From Pseudomonadota bacterium (lineage in GTDB: Bacteria; Pseudomonadota; Gammaproteobacteria; Burkholderiales; Burkholderiaceae_F), in NCBI GenBank assembly GCA_021823635.1, contig JAKANT010000060.1, forward strand, positions 1 to 7,873: a DNA stretch of 7,873 nucleotides. Direction: 5' to 3'. The notes below the pieces were generated by a model. The model was not told the DNA's origin and did not search any database. It saw only the letters and a list, made by a program, of their open reading frames with translations. Below are positions 1-5,380 of this stretch, one piece after another. The translations under genes were made by a program, and so were the position numbers. Position 1 is the first letter of the stretch. Every line of letters begins with the position of its first letter.

Positions 1-185
1 CTCGGGCTACTGTCCTGCGCGCGCCGCCTAGCATCCGGCCGCTTCTCGTGGCAACGCGACCGTCGGGGATTTTGAGATAGGTTCTAGCACGCCGCCGCGG
101 CGCGACGCCCGGCGGCGGCGCGCTCCATCCGTTCGCCGGCCGCGCGCGTCGCGCCGGCGTTGGCCGCTGCGCTATCGTCGGCGCA
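1..185. other. Intergenic region with a GC-rich inverted repeat, no supported gene
   Basis: No reading frame here has both a plausible start and recognisable protein character. The three + frames that enter from the left edge close at about 30, 75 and 80. A GCCGCCG/CGGCGGC inverted repeat (91-97 with 110-116, 12-base loop) could form a strong hairpin, but no T-tract follows it, so calling it a terminator would be speculative. The stretch 66-90 is noticeably more AT-rich than its surroundings and could hold a promoter for either direction. A - strand ATG at 34 could start a divergent gene running off the left edge, but only about 11 codons are visible. Confidence 0.4.
173..178 (+). promoter_or_regulatory. 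Possible -10 hexamer (TATCGT) just before the DUF455 start
   Basis: TATCGT matches the sigma-70 -10 consensus at four of six bases and ends 7 bases before the ATG at 186. This would place transcription initiation at about 185, giving an almost leaderless mRNA. No Shine-Dalgarno sequence lies before the ATG, which fits that reading. I see no -35 match at the usual distance, so the call is weak alone; its support comes from the same layout before the genes at 4526 and 6030. Confidence 0.25.
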
Positions 186-992
186 ATGGATGTAGCGCCA
201 TCGAACCGCACACCGACGCTGCGCCGCGCCGCCCTGGCCGCGCTGCGTGTCGCCGAACCAACGGCGAAGGTCGAGGCCGTGCGCGCGCTGCCCGTCGAGC
301 CGATCGGAGTGGACGATCCGCTCATCGAGCCGCCGGGGTTGCCGGGCCGACCGCAGCGACCGCCGCTGGTGCCGCCGCAACGCGTGGCGACGCGCAGCGT
401 GGCGACACCGCAGGGCCGCGCGGCGCTGCTGCACGCGCTCGCGCACATCGAGTTCAACGCCATCAACCTCGCGCTCGATGCGATCTGGCGCTTCGCCGGC
501 CTGCCCGCGGCCTTTTATCTCGACTGGCGCCGGGTGGCGCAGGAAGAAGCTTTGCACTTCGAACTTCTGCTCGAAAGATTGAGCGCCTACGGCCATCGCT
601 ACGGCGACTTTCCGGCGCACGACGGGCTGTGGGAGATGGCCGCCAAGACCCGCGGCGACTTGCTCGCGCGCCTGGCGCTGGTGCCTCGAACGCTGGAAGC
701 GCGCGGGCTGGACGTGGCGCCGGCGATCGCTCGCAAGCTGGCGCGGGCGGGCGATGCCGATTCCGCGCGCGTGCTCGACATCATCCTGCGCGACGAGATC
801 GGACACGTCGCGATCGGCAATCGCTGGTTTCGATTCGCCTGCGGCGCGGCGGACCCGGTCGCCGTCTACGCGCAGCTCGCCGCCGCGTACGGTGCGCCTG
901 AGTCGCGCGGTCCGCTGAATCTCGACGCGCGCCGTGCGGCTGGCTTCACGGACGCGGAGCTGCAAGCGCTCTCGCGCGCCGTTAACGCCTAG
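186..992 (+). CDS. DUF455 family ferritin-like protein
   Basis: This 268-residue protein matches my recollection of the DUF455 family, a ferritin-like four-helix fold expected to bind a metal pair; no biochemical function is firmly assigned to the family as far as I know. Candidate ligands sit where such a fold places them: E89 in AHIEF, an ExxH motif E121-H124 in EEALH, and a second ExxH motif E204-H207 in DEIGH, with E150 as a further acidic candidate. The PRTLEARGLDV stretch (167-177) between helices is, from memory, a family hallmark. The protein is soluble, with no signal peptide or membrane segment. The N-terminal part (1-75) is rich in Pro, Arg and Ala and less distinctive. The ATG at 186 is the only good start and leaves the usual family N-terminus (LRRAALAALRVAEP). 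It is followed after 57 bases by two unknown paralogs on the same strand. Family assignment is fairly secure; a role in tRNA or metal oxidation chemistry would be a guess. Confidence 0.85.
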   Translation: MDVAPSNRTPTLRRAALAALRVAEPTAKVEAVRALPVEPIGVDDPLIEPPGLPGRPQRPPLVPPQRVATRSVATPQGRAALLHALAHIEFNAINLALDAIWRFAGLPAAFYLDWRRVAQEEALHFELLLERLSAYGHRYGDFPAHDGLWEMAAKTRGDLLARLALVPRTLEARGLDVAPAIARKLARAGDADSARVLDIILRDEIGHVAIGNRWFRFACGAADPVAVYAQLAAAYGAPESRGPLNLDARRAAGFTDAELQALSRAVNA

Positions 993-1005
993 ATGGGATG
1001 CCTGC

Positions 1006-1023
1006 GCCCAGGGGGGGCTGGGC
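1006..1023 (+). terminator. Possible terminator-like hairpin after the DUF455 gene
   Basis: GCCCAG (1006-1011) and CTGGGC (1018-1023) form a perfect 6-base-pair stem around a loop of six G residues, starting 14 bases after the DUF455 stop. No T-run follows, so it is not a classic intrinsic terminator; it may slow polymerase or protect the 3' end. It sits before the ribosome binding site of the next gene, so that gene may be co-transcribed or have its own promoter. Confidence 0.3.
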
Positions 1024-1040
1024 ATCATGCGTGGCCGACG

Positions 1041-1045
1041 GGAGG
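1041..1045 (+). promoter_or_regulatory. Strong Shine-Dalgarno site (GGAGG) fixing the start of paralog A
   Basis: GGAGG lies 4 bases before the ATG at 1050. The reading frame is open back to an ATG at 993, directly after the DUF455 stop, but that start has no ribosome binding site. The extra 19 residues it would add do not align with the neighbouring paralog, whereas starting at 1050 makes the two N-termini equal in length. The site therefore decides the start. Confidence 0.7.
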
Positions 1046-1049
1046 ATGT

Positions 1050-1433
1050 ATGGCAGGCTTGACGAGGCTGCGGGATCGCTTGCGGACGCTGTTGAACATC
1101 CGCAAGCCGCGCAGCGCGCCGCGTCGCGGGCCACGCCCGAGCGTGGGCGCGCGCATCAGCTGTGACGATCTTCGCATGACGGTGCAGGCCGGCATGTCGC
1201 ACGAGCTGTGGAACTGGCTGCAGGCTCGCGGCTGGCGCGAAATCACCTACAAACCGGACCGCCGCCGCTATCGCGAGATTTCCACCGAATGGGCGCGCCA
1301 GCTGATCGACTGTCCGCCGGAGCAGCGCGAAGAAGTGCTGGCGCAGGCCATCGAGAGCGCGGTGACGCGCGGCGCGACGACCAATCTCGGCGCATCGTCG
1401 TCGGCTGCCAAGTCTGCGGTCTCCGACGATTGA
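1050..1433 (+). CDS. Conserved small protein of unknown function, paralog A of a tandem pair
   Basis: I do not recognise a named family for this 127-residue protein, though I have an impression of similar hypothetical proteins in Betaproteobacteria. Residues 1-32 are basic (many Arg/Lys). Residues 33-105 form the conserved core: a Cys at 38, a DLRM motif (40-43), GMS (48-50), ELW.WL (52-57), RGWRE (60-64), then a basic stretch with PDRRRY (69-74), an LID element (85-87), and an acidic, probably helical end with PEQREE (90-95). The last 20 residues are Ala/Ser/Thr-rich and probably disordered. There is no signal peptide, membrane segment or catalytic motif that I can see. The neighbour at 1546 aligns over the whole core at 38 of 73 identical residues without gaps, so the pair arose by tandem duplication. 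The Trp/Arg-rich core might bind nucleic acid or a partner protein, but that is only a guess. The reading frame is secure; function unknown. Confidence 0.8.
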   Translation: MAGLTRLRDRLRTLLNIRKPRSAPRRGPRPSVGARISCDDLRMTVQAGMSHELWNWLQARGWREITYKPDRRRYREISTEWARQLIDCPPEQREEVLAQAIESAVTRGATTNLGASSSAAKSAVSDD

Positions 1434-1446
1434 GCGGAGGCTCCGC
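1434..1446 (+). other. Short hairpin directly after the paralog A stop codon
   Basis: GCGGA and TCCGC form a 5-base-pair stem with a GGC loop, beginning on the base after the TGA stop. It could act as a 3'-end stabiliser or weak terminator; no T-tract follows. The first seven bases (GCGGAGG) can also pair at six of seven positions, including one G-T wobble, with 1502-1508, which matters for the tRNA-like reading of this spacer. Confidence 0.3.
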
Positions 1447-1470
1447 CGTTAGTCCGTTGATCCGAAGGCG

Positions 1471-1512
1471 CGCGATCCCCGATCGCGGGATCGAATCCCG
1501 TTCTCCGGGCCA
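1471..1512 (+). other. tRNA-3'-half-like sequence with competing hairpins
   Basis: Bases 1485-1501 read like a tRNA T arm: stem GCGGG with CCCGT (one G-T wobble) around a seven-base loop ATCGAAT, which differs from the usual TTCRANY only at its first base. A seven-base acceptor-like strand (1502-1508), a G and CCA (1510-1512) follow at exactly the tRNA distances. The 5' part does not give acceptable D and anticodon arms, so this is not a working tRNA by my reading; it could be a degenerate tRNA, an attachment-site remnant or chance. Two other hairpins compete: CGCGATC/GATCGCG (1471-1477 with 1481-1487) and CGATCCC/GGGATCG (1473-1479 with 1487-1493). Four GATC sites fall within 1459-1492. Confidence 0.3.
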
Positions 1513-1536
1513 ATAAAGTCTCGGCTCACGAAGGTC

Positions 1537-1541
1537 GGAGG
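1537..1541 (+). promoter_or_regulatory. Strong Shine-Dalgarno site (GGAGG) of paralog B
   Basis: GGAGG lies 4 bases before the ATG at 1546, the same motif and spacing as in front of paralog A. This supports the start choice and the view that the translation signal was duplicated along with the gene. No other gene in the window has a comparable site. Confidence 0.7.
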
Positions 1542-1545
1542 AAGA

Positions 1546-1899
1546 ATGCGCTGGCTGTCGTTTCTGTCGTCGCCGTCGCGCGAACAGCTCGAGCGCCGCA
1601 AGCGCTACGAGCTGCGTCGGGCGGCGATCAAACCCCGCATCGGTGCCACGATCTACTGCGCCGATCTGCGCATGAGCGTGCCGCCCGGCATGAGCGACGA
1701 ACTTTGGCGTTGGCTGGTCGAGCGCGGCTGGCGCGAACTGGACGATCTTTCGTTGCGTCACCGCCTGCGCGCGTTGCCGGCCAGCCGCGTAACGGCGCTG
1801 ATCGACGGCACACCGGAGCAGTGGGAGGAACTGCTGGCGGACGCCATCCGGCACGCGATCCGCAAGCCGACGATCGAGCGCGCGCGCGTCTACGCCTAA
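1546..1899 (+). CDS. Conserved small protein of unknown function, paralog B of a tandem pair
   Basis: This 117-residue protein is the sister of the product of 1050-1433. Both start 32 residues before the shared core, and the core (33-105) keeps Cys38, DLRM (40-43), GMS (48-50), ELW.WL (52-57), RGWRE (60-64), LID (85-87) and PEQ.EE (90-95). The main divergence is at 65-82: the PDRRRY motif of paralog A is replaced by a Leu/Arg/His sequence keeping only scattered Arg residues (71, 73, 75). The N-terminal 32 residues differ in sequence but are also basic. It lacks the Ala/Ser/Thr tail and ends after a short basic segment. I see no signal peptide, membrane helix or enzyme motif. Its stop lies 8 bases from that of the convergent acyl-CoA synthetase gene, leaving no room for a separate terminator. 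The middle difference suggests the copies have specialised. Function unknown. Confidence 0.8.
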   Translation: MRWLSFLSSPSREQLERRKRYELRRAAIKPRIGATIYCADLRMSVPPGMSDELWRWLVERGWRELDDLSLRHRLRALPASRVTALIDGTPEQWEELLADAIRHAIRKPTIERARVYA

Positions 1900-1928
1900 C
1901 GCACCGCTCACGAACCGCGCGCGCGCGC
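1878..1928. repeat. Alternating-CG tracts flanking two convergent stop codons
   Basis: An 11-base alternating GC tract (1878-1888) lies in the end of paralog B and a 13-base alternating CG tract (1916-1928) lies in the end of the convergent synthetase gene. Alternating CG is self-complementary, so each transcript could pair the two tracts into an 11-base-pair stem enclosing both stop codons. Such tracts are also prone to the Z-DNA form under negative supercoiling. Neither has a T-run, so termination by this element is only a possibility. In coding terms they specify Arg-Ala runs. Confidence 0.45.
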
Positions 1929-3563
1929 AAGTTCGCGCTCGCGCAGCACGCGCCGCTGGACCTTGCCGGTGGTCGTCATCGGCAACTCGGCGACGAACTC
2001 GATTTCTTTCGGGTACTCGTACGGCGCGAGCTTGCCGCGCACGTGCGCCTGCAACGCTTCGATCAGGCGGGAATCGCCGGTGTGCCCGGGTGCCAAGACG
2101 ACATACGCCTTGACGACGTTGCCTCGCTCCGGGTCGGGTTTCGGCACCACGGCGACGTTGGCCACCGCCGGGTGCTTCAGCAGGCAGTTCTCGATCTCGC
2201 TCGGCCCGATCCGGTAGCCCGCGGCCTTGAACATGTCGTCGGCGCGGCCGCGATACCAAAGGTAGCCGTCGGCGTCGCGGCTCGCCAGATCGCCGGTGCG
2301 GCACCACGAGTCGTCGATCGCGCCGGTGAACTTCTTGCGCGTCGCCTCCGGATTGCGCCAGTACTCGAGGAAGAACACCGGGTCGGGGTCGCCGTGGATA
2401 TCGCGCCGGTGCACGGCGACCTCTCCGGTTTCGCCGGCGGGCAGCTCGCGCCCGTCGTCGTCGATCACCGCCACCCGGTGGCCGGGATACGGCCGCCCCA
2501 TCGAGCCGGGGCGCGCCGGCCACTTTTCGTGCGAGTTGCCGACCACGTAGTTCATTTCGGTCTGGCCGAACATCTCGTTGACGGTGACGCCGAGCGCCTC
2601 GCGCGTCCAGTCGAAAACCGCCGTGCCCACCGCTTCGCCGGCGCTCATGATCGCGCGCAGCCTGACCTTGCCGCGCGCGTCGGCCCACGCGTCCGAACGC
2701 ATCATCATCTTCAGCGCGGTCGGGAACAGGAACGCGTTGGTGACGCCGTAGCGCTGCACCAGGTGCAACGCGCGCTCGGGTGAAAAGCGCCCCTGCGCGC
2801 CGACGATCGGAAAGCCGAAGTAAAGCGTCGGCAGCAACGCATCCATCAACCCGCCGGTCCACGCCCAGTCGGCGGGCGACCAGAACACGTCGCCCGGCTG
2901 CGGAAACCAGTTCTGCGAAGCGACGAATCCCGGCAGGTTGCCGATCAGCGCGCAATGCGGCATCAGCGCGCCTTTGGGCGGACCGGTCGTGCCGCTGGTG
3001 TAGATGAGAAGCGCCGGATCGGTCGCCCGCGTGGCGACCGCAGGGAAATCGTCGGCGGCGCGCGCGAGCAGCGAATTCCAGTCGTGCACGCCTTCGGCGC
3101 CGTCGCCGACACCGATCAGGTGTTCGAGCCGCGGGCAGGACGCGCGCAGCGCGAGCAGCGTCGGCAAGGCAGTCGCGTCGCAGATCGCGGCCACGGCCTC
3201 GCTGTCCTGCAGCCTGTATTCGAGCGCGTCGGGGCCGAACAGCACCGACAGCGGCATCGCGATCGCCCCCATCTGATACAGCGCCAAGTGCGCGACAACG
3301 GTTTCCGGCCGCTGCGGCAGCACGATCGCGACTCGCTCGCCGCGCTGCACACCGAGTGCGGCGAGCGCGTTGGACAGCCGGTTGGCATCGGCCGCGAGCG
3401 CCGCGTACGTGTAGGTCGATGCGCGCCCCGCCTCGTCTTCGAAGTGAAGGGCGACGCGCGAGCGCTGCCCCGCCCAGCGGCGGCCGCACACGTCGGCGAT
3501 GTTGAACTCGCGCGGCACATACCAGCGAAACGATCGATAAAGCCGCTCGTACTGGTCGCGCAT
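1908..3563 (-). CDS. AMP-forming acyl-CoA synthetase (medium-chain-like ANL superfamily)
   Basis: This 551-residue enzyme should activate a carboxylic acid with ATP to an acyl-adenylate and pass it to coenzyme A in the cytoplasm. All adenylation-domain signatures are present: the phosphate-binding loop TSGTTGPPKG (189-198), MFGQTE (331-336), RTGDL (422-426), the RADD hinge (440-443), GYRI (449-452) and the catalytic lysine K534 in TTTGK near the C-terminus. Length is normal and the frame intact. Sequence style (WSPADWAWTGGLMDALL near 228-244) resembles medium-chain or aromatic acyl-CoA synthetases rather than acetyl-CoA synthetase, but the acid cannot be read from sequence. The frame is open back to 3632, but the ATG at 3563 gives the N-terminus I expect (MRDQYERLYRSFRW) and leaves room for a divergent promoter. 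No Shine-Dalgarno site is evident. An alpha/beta hydrolase is transcribed divergently, which may point to a shared acyl or ester substrate route; that link is inference. Confidence 0.9.
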   Translation of the reverse strand: MRDQYERLYRSFRWYVPREFNIADVCGRRWAGQRSRVALHFEDEAGRASTYTYAALAADANRLSNALAALGVQRGERVAIVLPQRPETVVAHLALYQMGAIAMPLSVLFGPDALEYRLQDSEAVAAICDATALPTLLALRASCPRLEHLIGVGDGAEGVHDWNSLLARAADDFPAVATRATDPALLIYTSGTTGPPKGALMPHCALIGNLPGFVASQNWFPQPGDVFWSPADWAWTGGLMDALLPTLYFGFPIVGAQGRFSPERALHLVQRYGVTNAFLFPTALKMMMRSDAWADARGKVRLRAIMSAGEAVGTAVFDWTREALGVTVNEMFGQTEMNYVVGNSHEKWPARPGSMGRPYPGHRVAVIDDDGRELPAGETGEVAVHRRDIHGDPDPVFFLEYWRNPEATRKKFTGAIDDSWCRTGDLASRDADGYLWYRGRADDMFKAAGYRIGPSEIENCLLKHPAVANVAVVPKPDPERGNVVKAYVVLAPGHTGDSRLIEALQAHVRGKLAPYEYPKEIEFVAELPMTTTGKVQRRVLRERELARARGS

Positions 3564-3630
3564 GGCGGTGCGTCGCTTGTTATCGTTCGAGGCGGAAATC
3601 ATGGCCGCTTGCGGCCGACGCTGCAACCGC
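3564..3630. promoter_or_regulatory. Divergent promoter region with a palindrome between -35 and -10 candidates
   Basis: This 67-base gap separates the start codons of the synthetase (-) and hydrolase (+). On the - strand TTGCAG (3626-3621), a 17-base spacer and CATGAT (3603-3598) form a weak sigma-70-like promoter 34 bases before the synthetase ATG. A 14-base inverted repeat GGCCGCTTGCGGCC (3603-3616) lies almost wholly within that spacer, where a repressor would commonly bind. I could not pick a convincing promoter for the hydrolase side. Both hexamers are imperfect and such palindromes are frequent in GC-rich DNA. Confidence 0.35.
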
Positions 3631-4503
3631 ATGAAGCCTTCCCGTTCCCGTTTCCTGGAGATCCGCGGCCTGCGCTACCACCTGCGCGAATGGGGCCCGC
3701 CGGAAGCGCCGCTCCTGGTGATGCTGCACGGCTGGATGGACGTGTCGGCGTCGTTCCAGTTCGTGGTCGATGCCTTGGAACGCGACTGGCACGTGGTGGC
3801 GCCCGACTGGCGAGGCTATGGGCTAACCGACAGGGTGCGCGCCGATTGCTACTGGTTTCCGGACTATCTGGCCGACCTCGAGTTCATCCTCGACGCGGTG
3901 TCGCCGGGCGAGCCGGTCACGCTGATCGGGCACAGCATGGGCGGCAACGTGGCGATGATCTACGCCGGCGTGCGCCCGGCGCGCGTCAGCCGGCTGGTCA
4001 ATCTGGAGGGCTTCGGCCTGCGCGACAACCCGCCCGAGATGGCGCCCGAGCGTTACGCGCGCTGGATCGACGAACTGAAACACGGCAGCCGCATGCGCGA
4101 CTATGGGTCGCTGGCCGAGGTCGCCGACCGGCTGCGCAAGAACAACCCGCGCCTGTCGGAAGAAAAGGCGCTGTTCCTCGCTGCCCACTGGTCGCAGCCG
4201 ACGCACGAAGGCCGCTACGTGATCGCCGGCGACCCGGCGCACAAGATCGTCAACCCGGTCCTGTATCGGCTGGCAGAGATCGAGGCGTGCTGGAAGCGCA
4301 TCGCCTGCCCGGTGCTATGGGTGCAGGCCGAGCAGACCGACGCGCTGCGCTGGGCCGGCGACCAGGCGGAGCTGGACCGCCGCGCCCGTCTGCTGCGCCG
4401 GGTCGTGACCGCGCGCGTGGCCGACGCCGGGCACATGCTGCACCACGACCGGCCGCGCGAAGTGGCGCGCCTTATCGAGGAATTTCTGGGCCAGCCGCTC
4501 TGA
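3631..4503 (+). CDS. Alpha/beta hydrolase
   Basis: This 290-residue cytoplasmic protein has a complete alpha/beta hydrolase fold: the oxyanion-hole HGW (33-35) in VMLHGWMD, the nucleophile elbow GHSMGG with Ser102, a candidate acid (Asp237, or Glu234) in VQAEQTD, and the catalytic His268 in DAGHML. It should hydrolyse an ester, thioester or similar bond, but the substrate cannot be read from sequence. The region 131-200 between the elbow and the acid is a helical lid. There is no signal peptide. The frame is open back to ATG codons at 3562 and 3601, but those would overlap the divergent synthetase gene or its promoter. The ATG at 3631 gives a normal N-terminus (MKPSRSRFLEIRGLRYH) leading straight into the first strand. 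No clear Shine-Dalgarno site precedes it. The next gene starts 22 bases after its stop, so read-through transcription is likely even though that gene seems to have its own promoter. Confidence 0.88.
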   Translation: MKPSRSRFLEIRGLRYHLREWGPPEAPLLVMLHGWMDVSASFQFVVDALERDWHVVAPDWRGYGLTDRVRADCYWFPDYLADLEFILDAVSPGEPVTLIGHSMGGNVAMIYAGVRPARVSRLVNLEGFGLRDNPPEMAPERYARWIDELKHGSRMRDYGSLAEVADRLRKNNPRLSEEKALFLAAHWSQPTHEGRYVIAGDPAHKIVNPVLYRLAEIEACWKRIACPVLWVQAEQTDALRWAGDQAELDRRARLLRRVVTARVADAGHMLHHDRPREVARLIEEFLGQPL

Positions 4504-4513
4504 GCGCGGCCCG

Positions 4514-4519
4514 TACAAT
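4514..4519 (+). promoter_or_regulatory. Probable -10 hexamer (TACAAT) giving a leaderless rnm transcript
   Basis: TACAAT matches the -10 consensus at five of six bases and ends 6 bases before the ATG at 4526, so transcription would be expected to begin at or next to the A of the start codon. No Shine-Dalgarno sequence is present, consistent with leaderless translation. I recall this arrangement as frequent before betaproteobacterial genes. No good -35 element is visible upstream, where the sequence is the end of the hydrolase gene. Confidence 0.45.
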
Positions 4520-4525
4520 CGGCGC

Positions 4526-5371
4526 ATGACGGTCCATGGCGTCAACGCCGACCTGCACTCGCATTCGACGGTCTCCGACGGCACCCTCGATCCGGCCGCG
4601 CTGGTGAACCTGGCGGCGCAAAAGGGCGTGGAGCTTTTCGCGCTCACCGACCACGACGAACTGGGCGGCCTGCGCGCGGCGGCCGCTGCCGCGGCGGCGG
4701 CCGGGCTGCGCTTCGTTCCGGGCGTGGAAGTATCCGTCACCTTCGCCGGCCAGACCGTGCACGTCGTCGGCCTGGGCATCGACTACGAACACGCCGAACT
4801 AATCGAGGGCCTGGCGTCGGTGCGTGCCGGCCGCATGCGCCGCGCCGAGGAAATGGCGAAGCAACTGCAGACCGTCGGCATTGAAGGGGCGCTCGAAGGC
4901 GCGCTCGCCTACGCGGGCAATCTCGAACTCGTGTCGCGCACGCATTTCGCGCGCTGGATGGTCGCCGCTGGTTACTGCGACAGCGTGCGCGAGGTCTTCA
5001 CGAAGTATCTCGTTTCGGGCAAGCCCGGGTACGTGCCGCACCGTTGGGCGAACCTCGGCCAGGCCGTGCAATGGATCTGCAACGCCGGCGGCGTAGCAGT
5101 GATCGCGCATCCCGGCCGCTACAAGTTCGACGACACCGCGTTTGCGGCGCTGTTCGCCGAGTTCAAGGAGGCGGGAGGCACCGCGATCGAAGTCGCGACC
5201 TCCAACCACGGCCCCGATCAAGTGCGGCGCTTCGCCGAGCTGGCGCGCCAGTTCGACTTCGAGGCGTCACGCGGCAGCGATTTCCACGACCCGGGCGAAG
5301 CGCACACCGAGCTCGGCCGTGTCGCCCGCCTGCCCGAGTCGCTCGTTCCGGTCTGGCACCGCTTCCTCTGA
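4526..5371 (+). CDS. rnm: PHP-domain phosphoesterase, RNase AM / 3',5'-nucleotide phosphatase type
   Basis: This 281-residue protein belongs to the PHP family and matches the YciV/TrpH group, whose E. coli member (RNase AM, Rnm) is a 5'-3' exonuclease that matures 5' ends of ribosomal RNA and digests short RNA; related enzymes remove the 3' phosphate from 3',5'-bisphosphate nucleotides. The metal ligands of the trinuclear PHP site are visible in order: H11 and H13 in DLHSHS, D18, H43 in TDHD, E68 in GVEVS, H140 in SRTHF, H195 in AHPGRY, and D252 and H254 in SDFH. Length is typical and the protein is soluble. A run of nine alanines (51-59) follows the TDHDELGGL segment, in a helix of the barrel; it is coded by mixed codons. 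The start at 4526 places DLHSHS at the usual distance from the N-terminus. yciO follows after 9 bases, so the two are surely co-transcribed. The split between RNase and phosphatase activity cannot be read from sequence. Confidence 0.9.
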   Translation: MTVHGVNADLHSHSTVSDGTLDPAALVNLAAQKGVELFALTDHDELGGLRAAAAAAAAAGLRFVPGVEVSVTFAGQTVHVVGLGIDYEHAELIEGLASVRAGRMRRAEEMAKQLQTVGIEGALEGALAYAGNLELVSRTHFARWMVAAGYCDSVREVFTKYLVSGKPGYVPHRWANLGQAVQWICNAGGVAVIAHPGRYKFDDTAFAALFAEFKEAGGTAIEVATSNHGPDQVRRFAELARQFDFEASRGSDFHDPGEAHTELGRVARLPESLVPVWHRFL

Positions 5372-5380
5372 CCGGCGCCG

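Noticed and set aside
1..34. A divergent gene starting at the - strand ATG at 34
   Set aside because: Only about 11 codons are visible before the edge, too few to judge; a GAGAAG sequence upstream is a weak hint only.
993..1049. Upstream ATG at 993 as the start of paralog A
   Set aside because: It has no ribosome binding site, abuts the DUF455 stop, encodes a hairpin region and adds residues absent from the sister protein; the ATG at 1050 has GGAGG.
84..1202. A 372-codon - strand open frame opposite the DUF455 gene
   Set aside because: It is antisense to a recognised family member and Arg/Ala-rich with no motif.
1434..1512. A complete functional tRNA gene
   Set aside because: The T arm, CCA and most of an acceptor stem can be drawn, but no D arm or anticodon arm with a U33 and standard loop fits; the bases needed for an anticodon stem overlap the T stem.
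1873..1930. A canonical intrinsic terminator between the convergent genes
   Set aside because: The CG tracts can pair, but no T-run follows on either strand.
1704..2783. A 359-codon + strand open frame opposite the synthetase
   Set aside because: It starts inside paralog B out of frame and continues antisense to the synthetase; no recognisable domain.
1243..3489. A 748-codon - strand open frame overlapping both small paralogs and the acyl-CoA synthetase
   Set aside because: It is another frame of the synthetase strand with Arg-rich low-complexity translation, whereas the frame at 1908-3563 has every adenylation motif.
2955..4529. A 524-codon + strand open frame spanning the synthetase antisense and the hydrolase in another frame
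   Set aside because: It is Arg/Ala/Gly-rich, lacks motifs and overlaps the well-supported hydrolase frame; a GC shadow.
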